Assembly (NCBI GenBank): GCA_944324285.1
Contig: CALUVR010000005.1
Coordinates: 1-64,000, forward strand
Length of the DNA stretch: 64,000 nucleotides
Source: Candidatus Gastranaerophilales bacterium
GTDB taxonomy: Bacteria; Cyanobacteriota; Vampirovibrionia; Gastranaerophilales; Gastranaerophilaceae
Reading direction: 5' to 3'
Position 1 is the stretch's first letter. Each line of letters starts with the position of its first letter. A model generated the notes under the pieces. It saw only the letters and a program-made list of their open reading frames with translations. It made no database searches and was not told the DNA's origin. This document shows, piece after piece, positions 9,133-18,483 of the stretch. The translations under genes were made by a program, and so were the position numbers.

Positions 9133-10302
9133 TTACAATGCTCTGATTATGGATTTTATATTTTCATCAGATACTTTTAAAAGCGCAACCGTTTTTGTTG
9201 ATTCGTCAAGGTTTCCGAGTTTTTTCAGCACTTCTGCGGTTTTTAAGATGATTGTCTGGTTATTGCATTTCAAAAGTTCACGGATTGCAAAAACATCCTC
9301 TGCAAAATCAAGCGCGGTATATACAAACGGGCTGTTTTCATTGAGTTCAGCCAGAACAGCCTGTTTCAACTGTTTTTTATTTATTGAACCCAGCAATTTC
9401 TTTATATCCTGAACTTCGTTTTTGGTATTTTTATCTTCATCAAAAAGGTATTCATCATTTTCTGTCAGAGTATCGAAAGTTTCTGCGGCATTAAGTAATA
9501 CCACGGCGGTTTTGCTGTCATAAGACTGTCTGATGAGGTATTCAAACACTCCATACAGTTCATAATCAAACACACACGGTAGCCCGAGAATTTCTCCGAG
9601 TCCGTTTATTATGTAATTAACTACAAGAAGCCCGTCCTCTTTATTTTTATCAAGAAGCTCAGAAAGAGGAATTAGATATGGAATTTCGCCTGCAATATTT
9701 TCGGCGAGTGTGGAAGTTTTCATCGTTGATATTATTTCAGACACTGCGTCTTTATTTCCGTAAAGCACCAGAAATTTAACCGCGGAAAGCTGTTCAAATT
9801 CATCTGTTGATTTAAGTTTCTCAAGCGCCTGATTGTAAGAAACAGAATCTTGAAAACTACCTAATGTAGCGGCGCAGTTTGCATTAAGGCTTTCGTCGTC
9901 CGTGTAGGAATTCTCCCGTAAAAGTTCAAGCGCAAGAGGATCCTGAATATAGAAAAAATACTTGGCGCAATATGTTTTTTCATCATTTGTGCCGTTTTCA
10001 AAAATCTCAAGGATTTCATCTGTTAAATCTTCATCAGCATATTTTGCAAGAGTGGAGATAATGAAATCGTCATAATAAGGCGAATAGCAGACAAAAAATT
10101 TCAAAAGATTTTTGTAATTTGTTTCGTTGCAGGCGTTTGCAAGACGTTCTGCGACATTTTGTTTGACAAAATCAAACAGAAAATCATCATTTGCTACAAG
10201 TTCTTTGAATAATGCAACATCTGCATTATCAATCATTTCTTTTGCGACTTGTTCGTAATCGGTTTTATTCTTGCCGCTTAATTTTTTAATTAAATCGTTC
10301 AT
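9133..10302 (-). CDS. Helical-repeat (HEAT-like) protein of unknown function
   Basis: A 389-aa, acidic, almost entirely helical protein without signal peptide or membrane segment. Leu/Ala-rich helices of about 30-40 residues (for example LGSFQDSVSYNQALEKLKST and DEFEQLSAVKFLVLYGNK) suggest an alpha-solenoid scaffold, but no family is recognised. There is no Shine-Dalgarno. An extended -10 (TGC-TAAAAT) ends six bases before the ATG, which predicts a leaderless mRNA. It is a single gene isolated between two repeat-filled gaps. Confidence 0.65.
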   Translation of the reverse strand: MNDLIKKLSGKNKTDYEQVAKEMIDNADVALFKELVANDDFLFDFVKQNVAERLANACNETNYKNLLKFFVCYSPYYDDFIISTLAKYADEDLTDEILEIFENGTNDEKTYCAKYFFYIQDPLALELLRENSYTDDESLNANCAATLGSFQDSVSYNQALEKLKSTDEFEQLSAVKFLVLYGNKDAVSEIISTMKTSTLAENIAGEIPYLIPLSELLDKNKEDGLLVVNYIINGLGEILGLPCVFDYELYGVFEYLIRQSYDSKTAVVLLNAAETFDTLTENDEYLFDEDKNTKNEVQDIKKLLGSINKKQLKQAVLAELNENSPFVYTALDFAEDVFAIRELLKCNNQTIILKTAEVLKKLGNLDESTKTVALLKVSDENIKSIIRAL

Positions 10303-10926
10303 ACAATTATTTTAGCACAAAAAGGGATGATATGTTGATACGAGCAATAAAGTGATGCGTGAAGGGTGAAGGGGGGGCTCTATTACCCTCTCCCTTTGGG
10401 AGAGGGGTAGGGGTGAGGGGGAAGAAAAAGTTACTTAGCCACTAGGGCGCTAAGTCGCTAAGAAAAAATTTTACGTCATTCTGAGGGCGCAGCCCGAAAG
10501 AATCCAGCTTTTGGAATATGAAGAGTAACGAGTGAAGAGTGAAGGGACTAATTTTTGTTGAACCATTCACTACTCACCACTTACTATTCACTTAAAAAAG
10601 TCTGGATTGCTTCGGCTAAAGCCTCGCAATGACCAAAATCCCCCTGCCGCCTTAAACTGGTGTTCTATCCCCTCTCCCTACGGGAGAGGGTTAGGGTCAG
10701 GGGGCGGCGGTAAATAGAAAAATGATAAAATTCAACTCCCCAGCTCCACTTTACACGTGTCTGTTACCTTTCCATTGCTACACCTCATCGAAATCAAAGA
10801 TTTCGGCATTGTCGGTTGGGCATACCTGCCCGACAACAATTCAAATCCTTGATTGCTGCCGCTACGCGTCTTACAAGGACGATAAAAAACTGATACAGCA
10901 CTATATTAAAATATAGTTGAAATCTT
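10303..10926. repeat. Composite of dispersed repeats, no gene
   Basis: Apart from the promoter of the upstream minus-strand gene, this gap carries CTCTCCC..GGGAGAGG repeats (about 10385-10410 and 10670-10690). It also has a GATTGCTTCGGCTAAAGCCTCGCAATGAC element (about 10608-10634), CACTACTCACC words and a GTTGGGCATACCTGCC palindrome (about 10817-10835). Open frames here are repeat-derived. Confidence 0.75.
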
Positions 10927-11514
10927 TTAATCCAAATAGAATACAGTAATAACCTTGTGTCCTTCTTCGGCGTATTGAACCGCGTTATGAAGGGTTTTGC
11001 TTGTGTGAGAAAGGAAGCAGATAAGCTGGTTGCAATCGTCGATAATTTCTCTGTTGCATACGCGCGAAGCGTCAGCAAGTGTCATCATAGCGCGGTCAGC
11101 GTGTTCAACGATATTCGGAACACCGATAAGCTGGTTTTGAACATCTGACGGCTGTTGCCCGATAGTCTGCGGGAGAATAACCTTTAATTTATCCGGATTA
11201 GCTTTCATAGCCCCGCGGATAGCTGCAGCGTTTGTACCTGATGAACCGCCTGAGGTAATGATTGTATTCCCTTGCATAACAAGTGCGGTTGCGAGGGTTT
11301 CAATCATTTGCTGGTGCGTAATCGGAAGGTTCCGGCTTCCGATTATTGCAATTCTTTTGGCAGACTGTCTGATGGTCGCAAGTTCCTGGGCAAGTTCGTC
11401 TACCGTATGCGGAGAATCTGCGCTTACCGTGTCTAAATCGTCTACAGGAACCATAATTGATTGTTGTTCTTCTTTGTTATCATCAGCACCCATAAAAATT
11501 TCGTTATCTGCCAT
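10927..11514 (-). CDS. DprA/Smf-like Rossmann-fold protein
   Basis: A 195-aa protein. After an acidic N-terminal extension, residues from about 55 on give KRIAIIGSRNLP, IITSGGSSGTNAAAIRGAM and LPQTIG, the nucleotide-binding core of the DprA/Smf (DNA-processing) and LOG-like superfamily. Full DprA proteins are longer and carry extra SAM and winged-helix domains, which are absent here. It is therefore a core-only relative, of the kind annotated in cyanobacteria as DNA recombination-mediator A (family knowledge). I chose ATG at 11514 because GTAGGA precedes it; an in-frame GTG at 11535 is the alternative. Whether it binds ssDNA is unknown. Confidence 0.7.
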   Translation of the reverse strand: MADNEIFMGADDNKEEQQSIMVPVDDLDTVSADSPHTVDELAQELATIRQSAKRIAIIGSRNLPITHQQMIETLATALVMQGNTIITSGGSSGTNAAAIRGAMKANPDKLKVILPQTIGQQPSDVQNQLIGVPNIVEHADRAMMTLADASRVCNREIIDDCNQLICFLSHTSKTLHNAVQYAEEGHKVITVFYLD

Positions 11515-11666
11515 TTTTCCTACTTTCTGTTTCACCGGTCTTTTCGTATTTCCGCATAATTCCGGTATCGGAAGTTGCGAAAAACTTATGACTATCTAAT
11601 TGCAATAAATATTTTTTTCGATTATGCTGATTATAACACAAAACTTTAATTTTGGGAATAGGGTAT

Positions 11667-14189
11667 ATGGAAAATCTATTGGAAAATCTTAATAAGGAGC
11701 AGAAAGAGGCTGTTCAGACGGTGACAGGACCGTTATTGATACTGGCGGGAGCAGGGAGCGGCAAGACAAAAGTGCTCACAACAAGAATTGCTTATATGAT
11801 AAAACAGGGTGTAAAACCACAGAACATTCTTGCAGTTACATTTACCAATAAGGCGGCAAAGGAGATGAAGGCGCGTCTTGGAAGTATGATTGGCGAAAAC
11901 ACGGTTAAATATATGTGGGTCGGGACTTTCCACGGAATTTGCGGCAGAATTTTGCGCGAAAATATTGACAGATACAGTTTTCCGTCAGGTAAAAAACTCG
12001 ATAAAAATTTCACCATATACGATGACAACGATACAAATGCGGTTTTAAAACAGGCTATTAAAAAACTGAACCTTGATGATAAAATTTATCAGCCAAAACT
12101 CGTTAAATCCGTCATTTCCAATGCAAAAAACAAAATGCAGGATGCCTATACCTTTGCTACTTTTGCAAGAGATTTTAAATCCCAGAAGATTGCGGCAATT
12201 TATGAAGAATACGAAAACACGCTCAACAACAATAACGCAATTGATTTTGACGATATGCTTATGCTGACGGTAAAACTCCTTGACCATAACACAGAAATCC
12301 GAACCCACTATTATGAAAGATTTAAGCATATTATGGTCGATGAGTACCAAGACACAAACCTTGCACAGTATAACCTTGTAAATATGCTTTACACAAATAA
12401 ACTCGCGGAAGTTCCGCCTGAACGCTCACTGTGCGTTGTTGGCGATGTTGACCAATCCATCTACAGCTGGCGCGGCGCGGATTATACGATTATTATGAAC
12501 TTCCAGAAGGATTTCAAAAACACGAAATTAATCAAACTTGAACAAAACTACCGCTCGACCGCTAATATTTTGAATGTTGCAAACGCGATTATCGAAAACA
12601 ACACAGAGCGTGTAGATAAAGTTCTTTACTCAAATAAGGGTGAAGGCGAACTTATAGACTACTTTGAGGCACAGGATGAAGCGGACGAAGCAAACTTTAT
12701 CGTAAGCCGTATAAAACAGGACAGCGGCGGAAATTACAATCAGTACGCCATTCTCTATCGTACAAATTCCCAATCCCGTTCAATAGAAGAAGCCTGCATG
12801 GCAGCAGGTGTTCCTTATAGAATTTACGGCGGGCTGAAATTCTATGACCGTAAAGAAATTAAAGACGTCATAGCTTATTTGAAATTAATTTATAATACGG
12901 ACGATTCACAGAGTTTTCGCCGTATCGTGAATGTTCCGAAACGTTCAATCGGAGATACAACGTTGAAACGCCTGCAGGATTTTGCAGATAGAGAAGATAT
13001 TTCCCTTTTTGCAGCAGCGCAGAGAATTCAGGAAGATAACGAAATTCCGCCGAGAACCCGCGCAAAGATTACAGATTTTGTGAATTTGATTACAAAATTT
13101 AAAGAAGCAATTCCGAATTATAATTTGAGAGAATTTGTGACCCTTGTAATTGAAAAGTCGGGCTATCTTGCAGAACTCCAGCTTCAAAATACCCCTGAAG
13201 CCGAAGCGGATATAGAAAACCTTCAGGAACTCGTAAACGTAGCGGAAGAATTTGTGCCCGAAGAAGAAGATAATGTCCTCGGGGAATTTCTGGCGCAGGT
13301 AGCACTTGTATCTGATATTGACAATATGGATACAATTGCAAATAACGTCACCCTGATGACACTCCATGCCGCAAAAGGGCTGGAATTTCCGGTCGTATTT
13401 ATGGCAGGACTGGATGAAGGTATTTTCCCACACCTCAGATCTTTAAATGTTCCTTCCGAAATGGAGGAAGAACGCCGCCTTATGTATGTCGGCGTCACCC
13501 GCGCGGAAGAAAAATTATACCTGACATCAGCAAAACGCCGCCAGATGTGGGGTGAATTCAAATACTATAACCCGTCACGGTTTATTGAAGAAATTCCGCG
13601 CCAGTTGTTGAATATGATTTCATTTGAAGGAAGCACATCAGACTCATCAACCTTCCGCAACGCTGTTTCTAAAGCAAAAACAGGAAAATCGGATTACTCA
13701 TACTCAGCGGCTCAGGCTGACAGCTACGGCTATATTAAACCGTCGTCGGGATTTGGCAAGGGTTTTGTGGCGCCGACAAAAGGTCTTTCGACAAACACCT
13801 CGCCTAAAAAATCCTCCTACGGCTATGAACCTCCGAAGCGTACACCGCAGCGCACAATTCTTGTGAAATCCAAAGCCAATAAAGAACGCGATGAACAGAA
13901 GGTTCAGGAATTTCTGAAAGATAACGCCATAAAACGTATGCTGGAGGAAAAACGTCAAAAAGAGCAGCAGCAGGCACTTGAAGCCCGTGAGCGGGAACAC
14001 GCCATTGAGGGAAGTTCCACAGTCGAATACGTTTTCAATGTAGGTGAAAGAGTGTTCCACGACAAACTCGGCATAGGACATATCACGGATGTTATAAAAG
14101 TGGGCGACAGCATGATGTACACCATTGACTTTGGCAAACAGGGCAAAAAAGCCATGGACGCCGCTTATGCAAGGCTCAAAAAATTCTAG
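11667..14189 (+). CDS. UvrD/PcrA-type superfamily 1 DNA helicase
   Basis: An 840-aa ATP-dependent 3'-5' helicase for repair and fork maintenance. Motifs in order are Walker A LAGAGSGKTKVLTTRI (about 26-41), TFTNKAAKEMK, DEYQDTN (Walker B), GDVDQSIYSWRGAD, QNYRST, TLHAAKGLEFPVVF and VGVTRAEEKLYLT. The C-terminal about 50 residues (VGERVFHDKLGIGHITDV) form the small PcrA-type Tudor-like domain, preceded by a Gln/Glu/Arg-rich coiled linker. The ATG at 11667 follows AGGG; an upstream in-frame TTG at 11652 is less likely. The length matches PcrA/UvrD closely. Confidence 0.95.
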   Translation: MENLLENLNKEQKEAVQTVTGPLLILAGAGSGKTKVLTTRIAYMIKQGVKPQNILAVTFTNKAAKEMKARLGSMIGENTVKYMWVGTFHGICGRILRENIDRYSFPSGKKLDKNFTIYDDNDTNAVLKQAIKKLNLDDKIYQPKLVKSVISNAKNKMQDAYTFATFARDFKSQKIAAIYEEYENTLNNNNAIDFDDMLMLTVKLLDHNTEIRTHYYERFKHIMVDEYQDTNLAQYNLVNMLYTNKLAEVPPERSLCVVGDVDQSIYSWRGADYTIIMNFQKDFKNTKLIKLEQNYRSTANILNVANAIIENNTERVDKVLYSNKGEGELIDYFEAQDEADEANFIVSRIKQDSGGNYNQYAILYRTNSQSRSIEEACMAAGVPYRIYGGLKFYDRKEIKDVIAYLKLIYNTDDSQSFRRIVNVPKRSIGDTTLKRLQDFADREDISLFAAAQRIQEDNEIPPRTRAKITDFVNLITKFKEAIPNYNLREFVTLVIEKSGYLAELQLQNTPEAEADIENLQELVNVAEEFVPEEEDNVLGEFLAQVALVSDIDNMDTIANNVTLMTLHAAKGLEFPVVFMAGLDEGIFPHLRSLNVPSEMEEERRLMYVGVTRAEEKLYLTSAKRRQMWGEFKYYNPSRFIEEIPRQLLNMISFEGSTSDSSTFRNAVSKAKTGKSDYSYSAAQADSYGYIKPSSGFGKGFVAPTKGLSTNTSPKKSSYGYEPPKRTPQRTILVKSKANKERDEQKVQEFLKDNAIKRMLEEKRQKEQQQALEAREREHAIEGSSTVEYVFNVGERVFHDKLGIGHITDVIKVGDSMMYTIDFGKQGKKAMDAAYARLKKF

Positions 14190-14296
14190 TCTGCTTAGCC
14201 CCCTACACTATTTGCCACAATATTTGACGGGACACTTTTTTAAAAATATTGTAGTATCAAAACCACGGGTAATCGTCCTTAATTTTCACACACCAC

Positions 14297-14327
14297 AAAC
14301 CGCCCTCTTAAACAAGAGAGCGGTTTT
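14297..14327 (+). terminator. Probable terminator after the helicase gene
   Basis: The hairpin is AAACCGC..CTCTT / AAGAG..GCGGTTT with a short loop, followed by a few T residues. It lies between the helicase and the convergent small gene at 14357 and could serve both. Confidence 0.55.
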
Positions 14328-14356
14328 CAACTATCCATAATCCCGGCTGAATTATG

Positions 14357-14566
14357 TTATTCTGCTGCAAGACCTCCTTGATGGAACATTACCTGTTTTT
14401 CAAGGTTCCATTGTTTTGCTTTTATGTCCTCAATACGATTTTCAATCTCCGCGAGTTCCGCAAGCAGTACAGATAATTCTTTGCGTTCCGGTATAAACGG
14501 CGGCGTATCATCAACCGTCCAGTTCATCGGAAGGCAATTGTTTTCAAATAATTCTTTGTCGTTCAT
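14357..14566 (-). CDS. Small coiled-coil hypothetical protein (69 aa)
   Basis: Starts at 14566 (MNDKELFENN) after AGAGGA; a longer frame reading back to 14635 would overlap the upstream gene. The C-terminal half, about residues 29-60 (ERKELSVLLAELAEIENRIE), is a clear heptad-like helix. The N-terminal half contains NWTVDDTPPFIPE. It lies 31 bases after the neighbouring small gene, probably co-transcribed. Not recognised. Confidence 0.6.
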   Translation of the reverse strand: MNDKELFENNCLPMNWTVDDTPPFIPERKELSVLLAELAEIENRIEDIKAKQWNLEKQVMFHQGGLAAE

Positions 14567-14597
14567 AATAATATATTCCTCTATTTTTTGAGGTTCT

Positions 14598-14807
14598 TCA
14601 ATCTTTTTGCGAAATGAATGAGTGGAACAAATCAATTAAATCAAATTTTCCGTATTTGAAAGGCATTGGTTTTTCGTCGTATTCGCTGCCCGTAATTTTC
14701 TGCAAATCCTGCATTTGTCTGTAGTCGAGCGAATTGAAATCAAAGCTTGTCATTTCAGCGTAATCTACCATTAATTCATCCATATCCAGAACTTTTTTGT
14801 TTTTCAT
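14598..14807 (-). CDS. Small acidic hypothetical protein (69 aa)
   Basis: Begins MKNKKVLDMDELMVDYAEM after a good Shine-Dalgarno (AAAGGAG). It is acidic, soluble, with no recognised motif. It is the first gene of a two-gene unit with the coiled-coil protein downstream. Confidence 0.6.
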   Translation of the reverse strand: MKNKKVLDMDELMVDYAEMTSFDFNSLDYRQMQDLQKITGSEYDEKPMPFKYGKFDLIDLFHSFISQKD

Positions 14808-14962
14808 TACACACTCCTTTTGTGACTGATAACAAATTTTTTATCGGAGTAAATTCTGAAAAACTTTAAGGAATTTCAGACGCTTGTTACATAATTTTAC
14901 AAACCTGTGCCAACAGGCTGTTTTTTGCGTGGTAAAATGAAGAAAGAAAGGGATTATACAAG

Positions 14963-15367
14963 ATGAAAGAAAAAGCAGTTGATTATTATATAAATCAGGG
15001 TTATTCGTGTTCTGAAAGCGTTGTAAAAGCTGCAATAGACGAAGGGTTATGCGATGAATCCGTATTAGCCTGTGCAACGGCATTTTCTGGCGGAATGTCA
15101 TCAGGTTGTCTTTGCGGTGCCGTTGCCGGAGCACAGCTTGTTGCAGGGTTTAACTACGGGCGCGGTAATTCCAAAGGCAACCCGAATGAAGCAAGGACAA
15201 AAGCAAAAGAAATTATAGAAGAATTTAAACGCCGGAATAAATTTACCTGCTGTAAAGTTTTAACTGCAGGTTTAGAGGGTGCAGAAAGAAAAGCTCACTG
15301 CTCCAAAATGGTTGCAGACGGTGCCGAAATTGCAGAAGATGCGGTAAAGGTTAAGAGTTATGCTTAA
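14963..15367 (+). CDS. C_GCAxxG_C_C family putative redox protein
   Basis: A 134-aa, Cys-rich protein matching the C_GCAxxG_C_C family: YSCSES near residue 16, then SGCLCGAVAGAQLV, FTCCKVL and AHCSKMV. The conserved cysteines suggest a redox or metal-binding role; family members are often encoded next to redox or transport genes, but the reaction is unknown. AAGGGA precedes the ATG and an extended -10 (TGG-TAAAAT, about 14929-14937) lies upstream. Its 3' end overlaps the fluoride channel gene by 8 bases. Confidence 0.8.
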   Translation: MKEKAVDYYINQGYSCSESVVKAAIDEGLCDESVLACATAFSGGMSSGCLCGAVAGAQLVAGFNYGRGNSKGNPNEARTKAKEIIEEFKRRNKFTCCKVLTAGLEGAERKAHCSKMVADGAEIAEDAVKVKSYA

Positions 15368-15737
15368 TCTTCTTGCGGTATTTGCGGGAGGCGGACTCGG
15401 GTCTGTCATCAGATATTTAACGGGAGTATATTTTATACGGACATTCCAGACAAATCTCCCTGCCGCAACTTTTGCCGTTAACATTACGGGATGTTTTATT
15501 CTCGGATTCTTGTACATTTTATTTATAAATAAAACCGATTTGAATGCTCCGTTGAAACTTGCACTGACTGCAGGTTTCTGCGGCGGCTTAACCACATTCA
15601 GCACATTTTCAGTGGAAGTTTTTGAGATGATTAGAACCGCCCATTACATTCTTGCACTTATCTATGTGGTGATGAGTATTGCGGTCGGTTTAATCGGTGT
15701 AATGATAGGAGCGTATTGTGCAAAATTTTGTATTTGA
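15360..15737 (+). CDS. crcB: Fluoride channel FluC/CrcB
   Basis: A 125-aa membrane protein with four hydrophobic segments. It has the CrcB signatures GGGLGSVIRY near the N-terminus, NITGCFILGF (conserved Asn) and GFCGGLTTFSTFS in helix 3. It works as a dual-topology dimer exporting fluoride (family knowledge). It is translationally linked to both neighbours by overlaps (8 bases with the Cys-rich protein, 20 bases with the endonuclease-like gene). I saw no convincing fluoride riboswitch upstream of the operon. Confidence 0.93.
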   Translation: MLNLLAVFAGGGLGSVIRYLTGVYFIRTFQTNLPAATFAVNITGCFILGFLYILFINKTDLNAPLKLALTAGFCGGLTTFSTFSVEVFEMIRTAHYILALIYVVMSIAVGLIGVMIGAYCAKFCI

Positions 15738-16563
15738 TAAATTGAATTTTCTAACAGCCGGAATGCCGTTGAGTACGGGGAAAGCAAGTTACAATAGAGC
15801 TTTTGAAATATTAAATGAACTCAACCTCGACGGTATGGAACTTGAATTTGTACACGGAGTCAGGATGTCTGAGGAAACCCGCAGACTCGTTAAGCAAGAA
15901 CGGGAAAACAAAAATCTTATTCTGACAGCCCACGCACCTTTCTATGTTAATCTTAATTCCAAAGAAGAAGATAAGGTTGAGGCGAGTGTTCAGAGAATTA
16001 TTGAAACAGGGTTAGCTGCAAACGACACCGGCGCTTTCAGTATAACTTTCCACGCAGCTTTTTATATGCAGCAGGATAAGGAAGAAGTTTTCAATAAAGT
16101 TAAAACGCGTGTGAGCGAGATTTCAGAATATTTTCACAAAAATAATATAAATGTCTGGATTCGACCTGAAACAACCGGAAAAGGCACACAGTGGGGAGAT
16201 TTAGAAGAAATTGTACGACTTTCAAAAGAGTTTGATAATGTTCTGCCATGCATAGATTTTTCACATCTTCATGCCAGAAGCGCCGGCGCATACAATACCT
16301 ACGACGAATTTGCTCAAATTCTCGAAACTGTCGGAAAAGAACTCGGTCAGAAGGCGCTTGAGAATTTCCACGCACACCTTGCAGGGATTGATTACGGAGC
16401 AAAGGGCGAAAAAAAACACCTTATATTAGAAGAATCTGATATGAATTACAAAGATCTTTTAAAAGCATTCAAAGAATTCGGAGTAAAAGGCGCACTTGTC
16501 TGTGAAAGCCCGAATATTGAAGATGATGCCGTTCTTTTAAAAGAGTATTACAAGTCGATCTAG
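15718..16563 (+). CDS. Endonuclease IV-like TIM-barrel protein
   Basis: A 281-aa protein starting with GTG at 15718, supported by AGGAG seven bases upstream inside crcB. Metal-ligand segments of the AP endonuclease family 2 / xylose-isomerase-like barrel are visible: TAHAPFYVN, TFHAAFY, RPETTGKG, CIDFSHLHA, FHAHLAGID, KKHLILEES and LVCESPN. The Asp of the usual DRH segment is not present (the sequence reads EKKH). The likely role is AP-site incision in base-excision repair or an unassigned sugar-phosphate reaction. Its overlap with crcB is probably only operon economy. Confidence 0.78.
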   Translation: MQNFVFDKLNFLTAGMPLSTGKASYNRAFEILNELNLDGMELEFVHGVRMSEETRRLVKQERENKNLILTAHAPFYVNLNSKEEDKVEASVQRIIETGLAANDTGAFSITFHAAFYMQQDKEEVFNKVKTRVSEISEYFHKNNINVWIRPETTGKGTQWGDLEEIVRLSKEFDNVLPCIDFSHLHARSAGAYNTYDEFAQILETVGKELGQKALENFHAHLAGIDYGAKGEKKHLILEESDMNYKDLLKAFKEFGVKGALVCESPNIEDDAVLLKEYYKSI

Positions 16564-16651
16564 CTGTTAGGTAAAGTTAATCCAAACGGTTGATGTATTA
16601 AAGAAAATTTGAAAATATGCCGTAAATATTACAAATGGTTACTCTTTAAAA

Positions 16652-16689
16652 GGTGAAAACCCGGTATCTGGCATGCCGGTACCCTCACC
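16652..16689 (+). other. Stem-loop in the leader of the next gene
   Basis: GGTGA (16652-16656) pairs with TCACC (16685-16689). An inner CCGGTA/TGCCGG stem is separated from it by an internal loop. It sits about 24 bases before the start at 16713, so it could be a leader regulatory structure or mRNA stabiliser. No known riboswitch class is recognised. Confidence 0.4.
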
Positions 16690-16712
16690 GTATCAGTAAA
16701 AGGCGGTTTATA

Positions 16713-17078
16713 ATGTTTAATTCTGTAAACAACCCTTTTAACAGGGCAATAGAATCTTCTACATCCTCAGACAGCGGCAAAAAACAAAAAGAACAGCAGC
16801 AGGAGAAAAAAGAAAAGAGATTTCTTGATGAAGATGAACCTGATGAAGTTAAAATCGGCGGGCGTCCAATTTTAACGGAGGATGAAATCCGTTATATGGT
16901 AAACGATTACATCCAAAAAATTAAGCAAGAACACGAAAACGAACCCAAAGTAATCGAAAAAGCCGACAAGTTTCTTGCAAAATTTGATATAAAAAAATTT
17001 ATGAAGCGTAATCCAAACATGACAGCGCCTGATTTTTATATGGTTATGTACTCTGAAACTGAAAGCATTACCCGATAA
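16713..17078 (+). CDS. Small hypothetical protein, paralogue of the next gene (121 aa)
   Basis: Starts at 16713 (MFNSVNNPFN) after AAGGCGG; an in-frame ATG at 16653 lies before the leader stem-loop. It has a Ser/Lys/Gln/Glu-rich disordered first half. A helical C-terminal half (EDEIRYMVNDYIQKIKQE ... FDIKKFMKRNP) aligns with the gene at 17172 (EEKVNNYIRNF ... FDAAAFIKSYG). No signal peptide. Unknown function; possibly a lineage-specific secreted or envelope-associated factor (inference). Confidence 0.6.
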   Translation: MFNSVNNPFNRAIESSTSSDSGKKQKEQQQEKKEKRFLDEDEPDEVKIGGRPILTEDEIRYMVNDYIQKIKQEHENEPKVIEKADKFLAKFDIKKFMKRNPNMTAPDFYMVMYSETESITR

Positions 17079-17171
17079 TATTTCTTAATAAAATCTAAAG
17101 TTTTTGTAATAAATTTCCGTAGCATGAAGTGGAATAGATTGTACACAATTTGTTTTAGAAAGGACAGCTTT

Positions 17172-17555
17172 ATGGAAATTACAAGTGCAACAACAGCAGG
17201 CAAAGCAAATTACGTAAAAGGACTTGACGACGAGGAAGCAGAAGAGCAGAAAGCGCAGCAGCCTGCGGAAGAAGAAAATGCAGTTCAGGAGGCAGAACCT
17301 GACAAAGTAACGCTTACGCAGGACAACACTTATGATGAAGCAACCGTCGAAGAAAAGGTTAACAATTACATCAGAAACTTCCTTGCGAACCCTAAACTTA
17401 CTGACGCGGCAAGAACAGCTTTACAAACTTATTTGAATGATTTTGATGCAGCAGCATTCATCAAATCCTACGGACCTTTTGAATCCGTACGTGATATCTC
17501 GGCTGCTATGTATGCGGTTACAGCAGGCATGATTAAGTATCAGGAAGAGGAGTAA
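17172..17555 (+). CDS. Small hypothetical protein, paralogue of the previous gene (127 aa)
   Basis: Starts at 17172 (MEITSATTAGKANY) after AAAGGA. The N-terminal half is Glu/Ala/Gln-rich and acidic. The C-terminal half carries the VNNYIRNFL ... LNDFDAAAFIKSYG ... DISAAMYAVT segment shared with the preceding protein. The start resembles that of the unrelated 169-aa protein at 37560-38069 (both open with Ser/Thr/Ala-rich segments). Function unknown. Confidence 0.6.
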   Translation: MEITSATTAGKANYVKGLDDEEAEEQKAQQPAEEENAVQEAEPDKVTLTQDNTYDEATVEEKVNNYIRNFLANPKLTDAARTALQTYLNDFDAAAFIKSYGPFESVRDISAAMYAVTAGMIKYQEEE

Positions 17556-17899
17556 TCCTGAGAGATTAAGTAAATTAGTTAAGAGAAAAGTGAGTGATGA
17601 AAGACCTAATTATTTATACCAGATCTTTCACCACTTACTTTTTATTTTTAGCAAATCCACCCTGCCCATCTTTGCAAAGGGGGTAAACACAAGCCCCCTC
17701 GCCCCTTGATGGAGAGGGAGAGGGGTAAAAAAACCTTCCGGCACTTACGTGCCACCTCCCTTAAGAAGGGAGGCTAATCATATCCCTTCACCCCTCTTTA
17801 CAAGTGAGGTACACAGTCAAATTAGAATACCTTCCAAGTCCAATCGCCTGATGAAAATATCCGCTTTATTTTTTATCCTTTTCAAAAAAGGAGGGCAGA
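17556..17899. repeat. Repeat-filled gap
   Basis: Holds CACTTACTTTT words, a CTCCCTC repeat (about 17695-17725) and an inverted copy of the CCTCCCTT palindrome element (about 17735-17775). No gene apart from the Shine-Dalgarno of the next one. Confidence 0.7.
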
Positions 17900-18376
17900 A
17901 TGAAAAAATTACTTTTGTTACTAATCGCAGGGATTTTACTCTTTATCGGAAGTTCAGCGTTTGCAGATGAGCAGCAGGAGGCAATAAAATTCTTTAAAAG
18001 TTATGTTGATGCCGCAAACAACTACAGCCCCGAGCTTATAAAAATGTATTCACCGGACGCGAAGATTATCCGTCAGGTCGTAAAACCCGACGGAGAACTT
18101 GTTGATGTAGAAACCGATACAAATACCTATATTTCACAGATGAAACTAAGCCAGAAAGGCGCTAAAATGCGTAAGTATAAAAATCATTACACAGATATAA
18201 AAGCCGCAAAGGTTGATAACGGATACAAAATAAGTTCGCTCCGCCAGCCTTCAGGTGAAAAATATAAACTCAAAACCTATATGGTTGTCCAAAAACAACC
18301 TGACGGGAAATGGTTAATTGTTGAAGAAATGATGCAGACAAAGGTACAAACATTTTTAAAGTATGCAAAGAAATAA
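17900..18376 (+). CDS. Exported NTF2-like protein
   Basis: A 158-aa protein with a clear signal peptide (MKKLLLLLIAGILLFIGSSAFA, cleavage after about residue 22). The mature part, EAIKFFKSYVDAANNYSPEL ... GKWLIVEEMM, has the pattern of the NTF2/SnoaL alpha+beta cone fold. It is probably a periplasmic small-molecule-binding or accessory protein. A strong AGGAGG lies before the ATG. It has no operon partner. Confidence 0.65.
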   Translation: MKKLLLLLIAGILLFIGSSAFADEQQEAIKFFKSYVDAANNYSPELIKMYSPDAKIIRQVVKPDGELVDVETDTNTYISQMKLSQKGAKMRKYKNHYTDIKAAKVDNGYKISSLRQPSGEKYKLKTYMVVQKQPDGKWLIVEEMMQTKVQTFLKYAKK

Positions 18377-18483
18377 TTTTTGTTCAGTTCATAAATGGAG
18401 AGGGGAGTTTATTTTCCCCTCTTGTAAAGGTGGGATTTTGACTTCAACCCCTTCTGTGCGCTGTCACTCATTCTTAATTATTA

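Noticed and set aside
12945-13433. 162-codon minus-strand frame inside the helicase gene
   Set aside because: An antisense shadow of a well-supported UvrD gene with Cys/Phe-rich nonsense composition.
14808-14962. Fluoride riboswitch before the crcB operon
   Set aside because: The operon encodes a fluoride channel, but I could not align the leader to the crcB motif. Only a CCTGT/ACAGG hairpin with a T run is present.
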